Below, in pieces: positions 35,014-44,109 of a stretch of 64,000 bases of DNA; position 1 is the stretch's first letter, and every line of letters begins with the position of its first letter. The notes below the pieces were generated by a model. That model was not told the DNA's origin. It searched no databases and saw nothing but the letters and a program-made list of their open reading frames with translations. The stretch is from JAVVEH01 sp032251435. GTDB lineage: Bacteria; Verrucomicrobiota; Lentisphaeria; Oligosphaerales; MVZH01. Location of the stretch: the NCBI GenBank assembly GCA_032251435.1, contig JAVVEH010000006.1, positions 1 through 64,000 of the forward strand, in the 5' to 3' direction. Position numbers and translations under genes: made by a program.

Positions 35014-35967
35014 TTACGCCGTCAACGCGAACGTGTTTTCGCCTAGAAGGCATGCCTTAATCCGCCTCGCCACGGCGGCGGCGACCGGTGGGGGAAAAGC
35101 ATTACCGACCTGCCGGTAGGCCTGTGTTTTCTTGCCGGTAAAATGCCAGTCATCCGGGAATCCCTGAATGTTGGCAACCATATCCACTGTCAGCCGCGGC
35201 ATACCGATAAAGTCTCTTTCCGGCGCGGAATCCGCGATGCTTTTGCCATTCACCCCAAGTTTTTTCCACGCGTCCCGAGCCCGGGTGGGGCCCAGATCCG
35301 GGCCGCCATGCTTTTTCGATCCGCCGACAATGGTCGGAGCGATCCCATTCGCCCGGTCAGCCCATTCACCCGCTCTCAACCAACCATTGGCGCTCATTTT
35401 TTGTAACAAAAGCCGCCCGACCGTTAACGGGAGTTTTTCATTTTTCGCCGGCCATGGAAAAAATTGCCCTTTATTCCTCGCTAAAGCGACAATAACAACC
35501 CGTGGGCGGAGCTGACTCACACCATAATCAGAAGCATTAAGCAGTTTCCAAACCACCTGGTATCCCAGTTTGCTCAGTTCTGTTCTCAACATAGCCCGGT
35601 ACGACTCAAATTTGGGGTCTAAAAACCCGCGGACATTTTCCAGCATAACGGCCTGAGGTTTAATCTCGCCAATTAGCCGCAAAGCCTGCGGAAAGAGATC
35701 CCGCTCATCGTCTTTCCCCAACTGTTTGCCGGCTTTGGAAAACGGGGGGCATGGCACGCCGCCGGCTAAAAGATCAACCCCCTTGTAAGGTCTGCCGGAA
35801 AAGTCTTTGACATCCCCTTCGATAACATTCCAAGCCGGACGATTATAGCGAAGTGTGTCACAGCAGGCGCTATCGATTTCAACCAAAGCCTGAGATTCGA
35901 AGCCCGCGGCTTCAAGTCCCAGGGCCTGGCCACCACCACCGGCGCATATTTCCACACAAGTCAGCAA
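35014..35967 (-). CDS. DNA (cytosine-5) methyltransferase
   Basis: The product is 317 residues, apparently from TTG 35967 with AAAGGGA upstream; no ATG fits. The C5-MTase motifs occur in order: I (EICAGGGGQALGLEAAGF), IV with the catalytic Cys73 (GGVPCPPFS), VI (Glu110-Asn-Val), VIII (QLRPRVVIVA) and X (QAYRQVGNAFPPPVAAAV). A short target-recognition region lies between. No cognate nuclease is adjacent, so it is an orphan or the remnant of a restriction system. It sits 12 bp after gyrB, inside the gyrase operon. The sequence looks less GC-rich than its neighbours (by eye), which suggests acquisition. Confidence 0.9.
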   Translation of the reverse strand: MLTCVEICAGGGGQALGLEAAGFESQALVEIDSACCDTLRYNRPAWNVIEGDVKDFSGRPYKGVDLLAGGVPCPPFSKAGKQLGKDDERDLFPQALRLIGEIKPQAVMLENVRGFLDPKFESYRAMLRTELSKLGYQVVWKLLNASDYGVSQLRPRVVIVALARNKGQFFPWPAKNEKLPLTVGRLLLQKMSANGWLRAGEWADRANGIAPTIVGGSKKHGGPDLGPTRARDAWKKLGVNGKSIADSAPERDFIGMPRLTVDMVANIQGFPDDWHFTGKKTQAYRQVGNAFPPPVAAAVARRIKACLLGENTFALTA

Positions 35968-35979
35968 CTGAGCGTCCCT

Positions 35980-38538
35980 TTAAATATCCAGATCGCCCAT
36001 CGTTTCGGCGTAACGTTCGATGTAATTGCGGCGGGGCTCGACATCATCCCCCATCAGCAGAGTGAACATCCGCTCCGCGGCGAAGGCGTCTTCCATGGTC
36101 ACACGCAGCATTTTCCGGCGTTCCGGATCCATGGTCGTTTCCCAAAGCTGGTCCGGATTCATTTCCCCCAGACCTTTGTAGCGCTGGATCTGCAGGCCTT
36201 GACGGCCGACGGCTTTAACCTCATTGTACATGTCCGCCAGGCAATTCACGGGGCTGACGGAATCCTTGTGGATGATTTCCACTAAGGATTCCTCACCACT
36301 GTACAGGCAATCAATGCCAAAGCCCAGCGCCTCCAGGCGTTGATCAACTTCCCGGAAAGATGTCGCCTCGTAAATGGGAATCACTTCAATGGCGGGGTGC
36401 ATTTTAACGTCCTCTTCCTCCGCGTCCGCATCATCCGCGGCCGCCGCGGCGGAACCGTCACCGATCACCGCCTCGACCACCTCCGCCTCGACCACCTCCG
36501 CCGCGGCCTCCGCGGGCGGCATCGCCGCCAGCAAACGCTCTTCCGCCGCCTGGATAATGGCCGCCTCTTCCTCATCACTGTAGACAAAATGCTTGGATGT
36601 CGTGCCGTCCGGCTCGCGGACGTTGATGACCGCCACCGGGAAGGTGTTGGTCTCGGCGGATTTGCGCTGGACGTAGTCTTCCGCGGTGATGCCGTGCCGA
36701 CTCAGCCCGACGCTGTAGCGCATGGCGTCGCGGATGACAGCGATGATCTTGGTCACGTTTTCCCGCGCCATGACATCGCCACGATACTTGATCTCGACAT
36801 CATCAAAAGCCAATTCGAGCAGCAACTTGTCCAGTTTCTCGTCGCTTTCCACGTATTGCCCGCGTTTGCGGCGGGTGACCTTGTAAAGAGGCGGTTTGGC
36901 GATATAGACATAGCCCGCTTCGATCAGCGGTTTCATCTGGCGGAACAGCAGAGTCAGTAACAGGGTCCGGATGTGCGATCCGTCCACATCGGCGTCGGTC
37001 ATAATGATCACGCGGTGGTAACGGGCTTTGTCAATGTCAAACTCATCCGTTCCAATCCCGCAACCGATCGCGGTGATCAACGCCTGGATTTCCTTATTGT
37101 TGAGAAGCTTATCCAAACGGGCTTTTTCCACGTTCAGCAGTTTTCCGCGCAAAGGCAGAATGGCTTGAAACTGGCTGTCCCGTCCCTGCTTGGCGGAACC
37201 CCCGGCGGAATCACCCTCAACGATATACAGTTCTGATTTCGCCGGATCGCGCTCTGAGCAGTCGGCCAGCTTGCCGGGCAGCGCCAGACCATCCAAGGCC
37301 GTCTTCCGGCGGGTCAGTTCACGGGCTTTACGGGCCGCCTCGCGGGCGCGGGACGCCAGCATGGCCTTGTCAATGATCTGACGGGCGTCCTGGGGATGCT
37401 CCTCAAAATAGGTGCCCAGCCCCTCGTTGATAATGGATTCAACAATGCCGCGGACCTCGCTGTTGCCCAGCTTCGTCTTGGTCTGTCCTTCAAACTGCGG
37501 ATCGCTCACCTTCACACTGATCACCGCGGTCACGCCTTCGCGGACATCGGTGCCGGAGACGCTCGGTTCATTTTTCAAGGCGGGAATTGTTTTCGCGTAG
37601 TTGTTGATTGACCGGGTGATCGCCGCCTGGAATCCAGTTAAATGCGTGCCGCCTTCGATCGTGTTGATATTATTGGCGTAACTGAAAATATTCTCACTGT
37701 AACTGTCGCTGTACTGCATCGCGACTTCGGCTTCGACATTCTCTTTTTCCGCCTTAAAATAAATCACGTCGCAAAGCGTCTGCTTGCCTTCGTTCAAGTG
37801 AACGACAAATTCAGTGATCCCGCCTTCGTAGCAATAGGCGTCCTCGCGCACGCCGTCCTCCACCCGTTCATCGCGCAGAGATATTTTCACGCCGGCGTTT
37901 AAGAAGGCCAGTTCGCGCAGGCGTTTGGACAGGATTTCCCACTTAAAGACAGAGACTTCGAAGATGTCCGGATCCGGCTTAAAGGTGACCGTTGTGCCGG
38001 TATTGGAGGCGTTGCGCACCCGTTTCAACGGCGTGGCGGTCCGGCCCCGTTCAAAGCGCATGTGATAGGCGCCGCCATCCCGGCAGACTTCCACTTCCAG
38101 CCATTCGCTGAGCGCGTTCACGCAGGAAACCCCGACCCCATGCAGACCGCCGGAAACTTTGTAGGAATCATGGTCAAATTTCCCGCCGGCGTGCAGCACG
38201 GTCAGCACGACCTCAACGGCCGGTTTGCCCTCCTTCTCGTGCATGTCAACGGGAATCCCCCGGCCATCGTCCGAGACCGTGACACTGTTGTCCACATGGA
38301 TGGTGACCGATATGGTTGAACAGTAACCGGCGAGCGCTTCGTCGATACTGTTGTCAACAACCTCATAAACCAGGTGATGGAACCCGCGTTCATGCGTGTC
38401 CCCGATGTACATGCCGGGCCGGTGACGGACGGCGTCCATCCCCTCTAAAACAGTAATCTGACCGGCGGCGTATACCCGCGCCTCGGGCGCCGGAACCGCG
38501 TTTTCTTGTTCGGAGTTGGGAGTAACCTGATCAGACAT
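35980..38538 (-). CDS. gyrB: DNA gyrase subunit B
   Basis: The product is 852 residues, longer than E. coli GyrB (804). It has a GHKL ATPase domain (GMYIGDTHERGFHHLVYEVV, then SDDGRGIPVD and GGLHGVGVSCVNALS) and a TOPRIM domain (VEGDSAGGSAKQGRDSQ, then MTDADVDGSHIRTLLL). The C-terminus has YKGLGEMNPDQLWETTMDP. An N-terminal extension of about 30 residues and an acidic, Ala/Glu/Asp-rich internal insert (about residues 665-705) are extra. It is first in the gyrB-dcm-gyrA-lipoprotein series on the minus strand. Confidence 0.96.
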   Translation of the reverse strand: MSDQVTPNSEQENAVPAPEARVYAAGQITVLEGMDAVRHRPGMYIGDTHERGFHHLVYEVVDNSIDEALAGYCSTISVTIHVDNSVTVSDDGRGIPVDMHEKEGKPAVEVVLTVLHAGGKFDHDSYKVSGGLHGVGVSCVNALSEWLEVEVCRDGGAYHMRFERGRTATPLKRVRNASNTGTTVTFKPDPDIFEVSVFKWEILSKRLRELAFLNAGVKISLRDERVEDGVREDAYCYEGGITEFVVHLNEGKQTLCDVIYFKAEKENVEAEVAMQYSDSYSENIFSYANNINTIEGGTHLTGFQAAITRSINNYAKTIPALKNEPSVSGTDVREGVTAVISVKVSDPQFEGQTKTKLGNSEVRGIVESIINEGLGTYFEEHPQDARQIIDKAMLASRAREAARKARELTRRKTALDGLALPGKLADCSERDPAKSELYIVEGDSAGGSAKQGRDSQFQAILPLRGKLLNVEKARLDKLLNNKEIQALITAIGCGIGTDEFDIDKARYHRVIIMTDADVDGSHIRTLLLTLLFRQMKPLIEAGYVYIAKPPLYKVTRRKRGQYVESDEKLDKLLLELAFDDVEIKYRGDVMARENVTKIIAVIRDAMRYSVGLSRHGITAEDYVQRKSAETNTFPVAVINVREPDGTTSKHFVYSDEEEAAIIQAAEERLLAAMPPAEAAAEVVEAEVVEAVIGDGSAAAAADDADAEEEDVKMHPAIEVIPIYEATSFREVDQRLEALGFGIDCLYSGEESLVEIIHKDSVSPVNCLADMYNEVKAVGRQGLQIQRYKGLGEMNPDQLWETTMDPERRKMLRVTMEDAFAAERMFTLLMGDDVEPRRNYIERYAETMGDLDI

Positions 38539-39142
38539 GTAAAGCTCCTGTGAGTGATCGTGTCACATGGCCACGTTGGGAAAAAAAGAGACGGACAAAA
38601 GCCCTGGCCGACACATGAAACGCCCGGGGCTGGAAGTGGTCTGGACGGGTGGATTGAACGCATTTTTTCCAGTGCATCAAAAAACTGTTTCACCTTTTCC
38701 AAAAGATAATGCCTTAATGTACCCCCTGAAACCGGTTTTTCCCGTTCCGCGGAAAGAAAAAGTTTGATTAAAATGCTCTAAAAGGACATTTCCCAGCGTT
38801 TTCACGGAAAAACCCCTCTATTCAGGGTGGCAAAGGGAATAAGAGAAAAGCGTCGGAAAAAGAAAATGACAGCGTTTTGCCGCCCGTCCACCGCCACCGC
38901 TCCCCCATCCGTAACCGGTTAGTGACTGGGGGACATTGCGCAGGGCGGTCTTCCAAGGCCGACTGTCTTAAGGCATAGCCGGGCAAGGAACCCCGGCCTA
39001 CGCCCCGGCTACTAACCGATTACCCCCGTTCCCGGCGGCGGGACTTGTTTTCCTTCCAGGTATTGTTACTTTAAAGAGCCTCATCCACACGCGGGGTCCG
39101 CGGGAAGAAAAACGTTCCGTCACTTGACATGAGAACCCTTTG
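38539..39142. other. Intergenic region between divergent gyrB and antiporter genes
   Basis: This 604-bp gap between divergent genes has no supported gene. The gyrB-proximal half is AT-richer and probably carries the gyrB promoter, though I see no confident hexamer pair. The antiporter-proximal half contains the 113-bp inverted-repeat element at 38911-39023. Confidence 0.6.
38911..39023. mobile_element. MITE/REP-like element with 13-bp terminal inverted repeats
   Basis: GTAACCGGTTAGT (38911-38923) is matched in inverse orientation by ACTAACCGATTAC (39011-39023), 12 of 13 bases. Similarity extends weakly inward (GACTGGGG against AGCCGGGG). The interior has GC-rich self-complementary text such as GCCGGGCAAGGAACCCCGGC. 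It has no coding capacity and no second copy in this window, so mobility is inferred only from structure. Confidence 0.45.
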
Positions 39143-40372
39143 ATGGCTCTAGGCATTGCTGAAATAATTTTACTGGGCTTGCTCGCCGACTGGCTGGCGC
39201 GGAAAGCGCGTGTGCCCGGTTTGTTGGGGTTGCTGGTTCTCGGCATTCTCATGGGTCCCTATGTTTTAGGATTCATCAACGCCCCCACCCAGGCGGTGGC
39301 GGCCGATCTGCGGCTCATCGCCCTGGTGGTTATCTTGCTGCGCTCGGGCTTTGAGATCAGCCGGGAGGCCCTCGCCAAGGTTGGCGGACGGGCCTTGCTT
39401 ATGGCCTTCATCCCCTGTCTTTGCGAAGTGGCTGTCATCACCGTGGCCGCGCCGCTCCTGCTGGGATTGACACACGTGGAAGCCGCCATTCTCGGAAGCG
39501 TTTTAGCGGCGGTGTCCCCGGCGGTAGTGGTGCCGCTGATGATCCGCTTCATTCAAGAAGGAAAAGGAGCGGAACGGGCGGTTCCCACGCTGGTCCTGGC
39601 GGGAGCGTCGTGTGATGACGCCGTGGCCATTGTCCTCAGCGGAGCCTTTGTCGGCCTCTACACGGGAGGGGAAGCAAACCTCGTCCAGGGTCTGATGTCC
39701 GTCCCGGTATCCGTCGTCACCGGCGCGGCGGTGGGGCTGGCGGCGGGATTTCTTTTTTACCACTTTTTCAAACGCTTCAATCCGCGGGCGACCAAACGGG
39801 TTCTGATCATTCTGGGCTGCTCTATCCTTTTGCTACAGGCCCAGCCCTATATTGAACGCGTCATACCTTTTTCAGCGTTGATCGCCACCATGGGTATCGG
39901 GTTTATTATTCTCGAGATTTGCGGGCGGACCGCCCATGAATTATCCCTCAAGCTCGGGAAGATCTGGTTGTTCGCCGAGCTTCTGCTGTTCACCTTGGTC
40001 GGGGCGCAGGTGAATCTGCCCGTCGCCTGGCAGGCTGGATTCGCCGGTGCCGGGCTCATCGCCATCGGCCTGGCGGGCCGTTGTTGCGGTGTCCAACTGT
40101 GCTTATTTGGCAGCGCGTTCACTCTCCGGGAACGTCTATTTATCACCCTGGCCTATCTTCCCAAAGCCACTGTTCAGGCGGCGATCGGGGCGACCCCGTT
40201 GCTGGCCATGCGGCAAGCCGGCATGCCTGCCGCCCCCGGTGAGATCATCCTCGCCATCGCTGTCCTCAGTATTATTCTCACCGCCCCGGCGGGAGCGTTT
40301 CTGATCGCCTGGGGAGGAAACCATTTACTGGACACTCACCCGGAAACAGCCACTTCTTCTACTTGGAAATGA
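39143..40372 (+). CDS. CPA2-type cation:proton antiporter membrane domain
   Basis: The product is 409 residues from ATG 39143 (TTG 39140 is possible). There are about 12 hydrophobic helices, starting IAEIILLGLLADWLARKA and followed by LGLLVLGILMGPYVLGF, typical of Na+/H+ exchangers of the monovalent cation:proton antiporter family. An Asp pair in ASCDDAVAIVLSG fits the ion-binding helix. No C-terminal regulatory (TrkA-N) domain is present. It would exchange Na+ or K+ for H+ at the inner membrane. It ends 7 bp before mazG, with which it is probably co-transcribed. Confidence 0.85.
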   Translation: MALGIAEIILLGLLADWLARKARVPGLLGLLVLGILMGPYVLGFINAPTQAVAADLRLIALVVILLRSGFEISREALAKVGGRALLMAFIPCLCEVAVITVAAPLLLGLTHVEAAILGSVLAAVSPAVVVPLMIRFIQEGKGAERAVPTLVLAGASCDDAVAIVLSGAFVGLYTGGEANLVQGLMSVPVSVVTGAAVGLAAGFLFYHFFKRFNPRATKRVLIILGCSILLLQAQPYIERVIPFSALIATMGIGFIILEICGRTAHELSLKLGKIWLFAELLLFTLVGAQVNLPVAWQAGFAGAGLIAIGLAGRCCGVQLCLFGSAFTLRERLFITLAYLPKATVQAAIGATPLLAMRQAGMPAAPGEIILAIAVLSIILTAPAGAFLIAWGGNHLLDTHPETATSSTWK

Positions 40373-40379
40373 TTGACTG

Positions 40380-41261
40380 ATGACCGAAACATCTGTTCAC
40401 ACCCATCTCTCCGCCAGCCGACTGGCCTCAAACCCAGGCGCTTCAGAAGACCGGGACGCGAAAGACTGGGTTCAGGACCTGGTGGCCATCATGGCCCGCT
40501 TGCGGGGAAAAAACGGCTGCCCGTGGGACATCAAACAAACCCATGCCAGCCTCAAAGAATACCTCGTCGAGGAATCCGCTGAACTCTTTGACGCGATTGA
40601 CGCGGAAGATGATCACAATATGGCTGAAGAGCTGGGGGACATCCTGCTGCAAGTGGTTTTTCACAGCCAGATCGCCGCGGAAGACGGACGCTTTAATCTA
40701 CAGGACTGCGCCCGCCTTGTGTGCGAGAAAATGATCCGTCGGCATCCCCATGTGTTTGGTGATAGCCAGGTGGATACCGCTGAAGGCGTGTTAACCCAGT
40801 GGGATCAGATCAAAAAAGAAGAAAAAGGGGAAAGCCGGAAGTCAGTGTTGAGCGGGGTGCCCCGGCATCTTCCCGCGCTGCACCGGGCGCAGAAGACCCA
40901 GCACAAGGCGGCCAAAGTCGGCTTTGACTGGCCGGATATTTCCGGTGTCATCGCGAAAATTGACGAGGAGCTGGAAGAGGTGAAAGAGGCGGTGGCGGCC
41001 GGGGATGACACCCATGTCGCTGAAGAAATCGGCGACCTGCTTTTCGCTGTTGTGAATCTGAGCCGCTTTCAAAAAAAACAGGCCGAGGAACTGCTCCATG
41101 GCACAGTCAAAAAATTTGAACGGCGCTTTTCCCGATTAGAAGAGTTATTGGCGGGACAGGGGAAAACGCCGGAAGATTGCGCCCTTGAAGAAATGGACGC
41201 GCTGTGGAACCAGGCGAAACGGGAGGAACGCGGCGGGGATACCGCCGATATGACTGAATGA
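40380..41261 (+). CDS. mazG: Nucleoside triphosphate pyrophosphohydrolase
   Basis: The product is 293 residues, with two MazG domains. The first carries the hallmark CPWDIKQTHASLKEYLVEES and EELGDILLQVVFHSQIA. The second has DEELEEVKEAVAAGD and EEIGDLLFAVVNLSRF. It hydrolyses NTPs and dNTPs to monophosphates and pyrophosphate, cleaning aberrant nucleotides. An extension of about 30 residues precedes the usual start. The C-terminal acidic metal-binding residues are intact. Confidence 0.93.
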   Translation: MTETSVHTHLSASRLASNPGASEDRDAKDWVQDLVAIMARLRGKNGCPWDIKQTHASLKEYLVEESAELFDAIDAEDDHNMAEELGDILLQVVFHSQIAAEDGRFNLQDCARLVCEKMIRRHPHVFGDSQVDTAEGVLTQWDQIKKEEKGESRKSVLSGVPRHLPALHRAQKTQHKAAKVGFDWPDISGVIAKIDEELEEVKEAVAAGDDTHVAEEIGDLLFAVVNLSRFQKKQAEELLHGTVKKFERRFSRLEELLAGQGKTPEDCALEEMDALWNQAKREERGGDTADMTE

Positions 41262-41367
41262 AACCGCTGAAGGCGGCCACACGCGCGGGGCGCGGCTGAA
41301 AGACATGCGAAGAAAAAAATGGAACCCAAGCCGCGGTGGAACCATCTGGATGCGAGAGACCGACCGC

Positions 41368-41396
41368 TTGACAAATGAGCAAGTCACGAGTACGTT
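41368..41396 (+). promoter_or_regulatory. Putative promoter for the beta-CASP gene
   Basis: A perfect -35 TTGACA (41368-41373), a 17-bp spacer and a weak -10 TACGTT (41391-41396) lie about 110 bp upstream of the start. Confidence 0.4.
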
Positions 41397-41508
41397 CAAA
41401 CCAGATTTTGACCCCTTATCGTCAACATGTATGCTTCCTGAAAAAACGGGGAGTTGAGTTTCGGCGGTCGGTCAGCTTAACGAGTGATTAGTATACACGG
41501 AGGCGCGC

Positions 41509-42906
41509 ATGAGTATCAATCTTCAATCTTTCGGGGCGGCGCTTGAGGTGACCGGTTCCAAACACTGGCTGTCAGTGAATGGCAAAAACTACCTGATTGA
41601 CTGCGGGATGTTTCAGGGGCGGCGGGAAGAGTCCTTCAAGAAAAACGTGCGGCTTCCGTTTGACCCGAAAGAGATCGAAGCGGTTGTGCTGACTCATGCT
41701 CACTTTGATCATTGCGGCAACATGCCCAGCTTGACAAAGGGCGGATATACCGGAAATATTTACAGCACGCCCGCGACCCGGGATATCGCCAATCTGATTA
41801 TGATGGACAGCGCTCACATCATGGCCAAGGACGCTGAGTGGCTCAAACGCAAAGCCAAAGACAAGGTCGCCTATGAGCCTATCTACAATCAGGATGACGC
41901 GCTGGAGGCCATGAACCAGTTTATGACTGTCAACTACAACCGCCCCTTCACTCTAGAAGGTGGAGTCCGGTGCGAGTTTTATGACGCCGGGCATATTTTA
42001 GGTTCCAGTGTCGCTATTCTCACCATCGAGGAAGACGGCAAAGAAACCAAAATAGCCTTCACCGGCGATTTGGGACGCTGGGACATGCCGATATTGCGGG
42101 ATCCGCAGGTCATTCCCGATGTCGATTATCTGGTCTGCGAAGGAACATACGGCAATCGGCTCCATGATCCCATTGAGGACGCCAAAGAGCAATTGGCCAA
42201 GGTCATCAGTGAGACAGCGGCCAAGGGGGGAAAAGTCATTATCCCCGCCTTCGCCGTCGGCCGGACCCAGGAGCTGATTTATTATTTACATCTGCTGCGG
42301 GATGAAAATAAAATTCCCGAGATGGAAATGTACGTCGACAGCCCCATGGCTGTCAGCGCCACCAGTATTTTCCGGGTCCATCAAGAGTGCTATGACAAGG
42401 CCACGCGTCAGGCCTTTCTGGATCACCATAAAAACCCCTTCGGTTTTGAAGGCCTGCGCTACATCACGGATGTCAGCCAGTCCAAACAACTCAACGAGTC
42501 GCCCGAGCCCTGCATTATCATGTCCGCCAGCGGCATGTGCGAAGCGGGACGGATTCTTCACCACTTGAAAAACAACATCACGGATCCGCGTAACACGATT
42601 CTTATCGTCGGCTTCATGGCGGAACACACGCTCGGCCGGGCCATCGCCGACCGCCGCGAGGAGGTCAGTATTTTCGGAACGAAATACCCACTCAAGGCGC
42701 GGGTGAAGATTCTTAACACATTCAGCGCTCACGCGGACTATGAAGATATCAAACGATACGTCCGCCGAGTGGATCTGAACCGCCTCAAAAAGGTCTTTCT
42801 TGTTCATGGTGAGCAAGACCCATTAACCCATCTCCAGGGACAGCTTCAAGGTATTGGCGTCAGCCAGGTTCAAATTGTGAAACCCGGCGAGACCTACACG
42901 CTTTAA
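41509..42906 (+). CDS. Metallo-beta-lactamase/beta-CASP RNA-processing hydrolase
   Basis: The product is 465 residues. MBL motifs include LTHAHFDHCGNMP (the HxHxDH zinc site near residue 64), GHILGSSVAIL, FTGDLGR and EGTYGNRLH. The beta-CASP part has FAVGRTQELIYYL, then MSASGMCEAGRILHHLKNN. The C-terminal RNA-specificity domain has NTFSAHADYEDIKRYVRR and VHGEQDPLTHLQGQL. This architecture is that of CPSF73/Ysh1-like endoribonucleases, widespread in bacteria and archaea. ACGGAGG stands before the ATG. Substrate unknown; mRNA or rRNA processing is likely. Confidence 0.92.
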   Translation: MSINLQSFGAALEVTGSKHWLSVNGKNYLIDCGMFQGRREESFKKNVRLPFDPKEIEAVVLTHAHFDHCGNMPSLTKGGYTGNIYSTPATRDIANLIMMDSAHIMAKDAEWLKRKAKDKVAYEPIYNQDDALEAMNQFMTVNYNRPFTLEGGVRCEFYDAGHILGSSVAILTIEEDGKETKIAFTGDLGRWDMPILRDPQVIPDVDYLVCEGTYGNRLHDPIEDAKEQLAKVISETAAKGGKVIIPAFAVGRTQELIYYLHLLRDENKIPEMEMYVDSPMAVSATSIFRVHQECYDKATRQAFLDHHKNPFGFEGLRYITDVSQSKQLNESPEPCIIMSASGMCEAGRILHHLKNNITDPRNTILIVGFMAEHTLGRAIADRREEVSIFGTKYPLKARVKILNTFSAHADYEDIKRYVRRVDLNRLKKVFLVHGEQDPLTHLQGQLQGIGVSQVQIVKPGETYTL

Positions 42907-42932
42907 CGAACAGGATAAGGAAAGGTGTTTTT

Positions 42933-43310
42933 ATGCGGATGATTTCAACGCCCGACGCTCCGCAGGCGATCGGACCCTATTCTCAGGCGGTCAAAAATGG
43001 CGGCGTTGTCTACTGTTCAGGGCAAATCCCTCTGGATCCCCGGACCGGGGAAGTCTGTGAGGCTGACATCCAAACCCAGACCCAACGTGTTCTGGACAAC
43101 TTGGAAGCCGTGTTGACAGCGGCCGGGGCGACCAAGGAGAATGTTCTGAAGACGACTGTCTACCTGTCTGACATGACCAATTTCCCGGCGATGAACGAGG
43201 TGTACGCCGCGTTTTTCGGGCGGCACAAACCCGCCCGGGCCACTGTGGAGGTCTCCCGTTTGCCCAAGGATGTTTTGGTGGAAATTGATTGCATCGCCGA
43301 CACGCTCTGA
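42933..43310 (+). CDS. ridA: RidA-family enamine/imine deaminase
   Basis: The product is 125 residues. It has the signature ARATVEVSRLPKDVLVEIDC with the conserved Arg near 104, plus APQAIGPYSQAVKNGGVVYC at the start. It hydrolyses reactive 2-aminoacrylate and related imines released by PLP enzymes. Full length, 26 bp after the beta-CASP gene with AAGGAAAGG upstream, so probably co-transcribed. Confidence 0.94.
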   Translation: MRMISTPDAPQAIGPYSQAVKNGGVVYCSGQIPLDPRTGEVCEADIQTQTQRVLDNLEAVLTAAGATKENVLKTTVYLSDMTNFPAMNEVYAAFFGRHKPARATVEVSRLPKDVLVEIDCIADTL

Positions 43311-43617
43311 TAGCAGTGGGACAAGCCCGGCGACAGGCTGTCCGCGCCAAGCGCCCCCCTCCCCGGGTGGGTCGGCCCCGGCTGGCTTGCGCCGGCGCGT
43401 TTTTATCCCGACAGCCGTTGCCCACCCGGTGTCATCCGATGCCGCGCGGGCCGTCACCCGGGGGATGACACCGATGGCGGCGCGGACCGCGGCTGTGGGC
43501 GGCTTCGCCAATACCGTTAATTTCAGCCGTGCGGTCGCCGAATGACGGGGTTATCCCATCTCACAATTAATCCGATGATCCACGAAACAAGCGCCAAAAA
43601 AAGAGCGGTCAGTTGAC
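43311..43617. other. GC-rich intergenic region with long inverted repeat
   Basis: No gene is supported. GGTGTCATCC (43428-43437) and GGATGACACC (43463-43472) form a perfect 10-bp inverted repeat with a 25-nt GC-rich centre. A weak ridA terminator-like hairpin (CCGGC/GCCGG followed by T) lies near 43378-43404. Confidence 0.55.
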
Positions 43618-44022
43618 ATGCCGGACATAAAAAAACAATATGGTGTGATTCCTTTTTTCAAGGATGGGGACAGCTATCGGCTGATACTCGTGACCAGCCG
43701 TACCAATAAATACTGGATCTTTCCGAAAGGAAACGTGATAAAGGGGAAGGATAAACACGCGTCCGCCGAACAGGAAGCGTTCGAGGAAGCGGGGATCACG
43801 GGACGGATAAAAAAGAGTAAAGCCTACGTTATTGACTTTTCCCAGGGCGGGCAAACTGTGCGCTTGACGTTGTTTCCCATGGCCGTGGAGAGCATCGCCA
43901 CAAAATGGCCGGAAATGCGGGAGCGGAAACGAAAGATCGTGTCACCTAAAAAAGCCCGGGAGATGATGTGTTTCGACCTTCTGAAAAAATGCCTGCGCAA
44001 ATGGGAAAAAGACTTTCTTTAA
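43618..44022 (+). CDS. Nudix hydrolase with altered Nudix box
   Basis: The product is 134 residues. It begins MPDIKKQYGVIPFFKDGDSY and contains WIFPKGNVIKGKDKH, then SAEQEAFEEAGITG. Relative to the consensus G-x5-E-x7-REUxEExGU, the first Glu is Lys and the REU Arg is Gln. The EExG metal-binding core is kept. Similar substitutions occur in a diphosphoinositol-phosphatase-like Nudix subgroup with FPKG/PKGW motifs. The substrate is unknown. The C-terminal helix is basic. Confidence 0.8.
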   Translation: MPDIKKQYGVIPFFKDGDSYRLILVTSRTNKYWIFPKGNVIKGKDKHASAEQEAFEEAGITGRIKKSKAYVIDFSQGGQTVRLTLFPMAVESIATKWPEMRERKRKIVSPKKAREMMCFDLLKKCLRKWEKDFL

Positions 44023-44109
44023 CCACCCGTGACGGGAAAAGCCCCTTTTGGAAAAAAAATCTGACTCCCAGCCGATGTCCACGACGCGGAACAACAAGAC
44101 CAATAGCCA

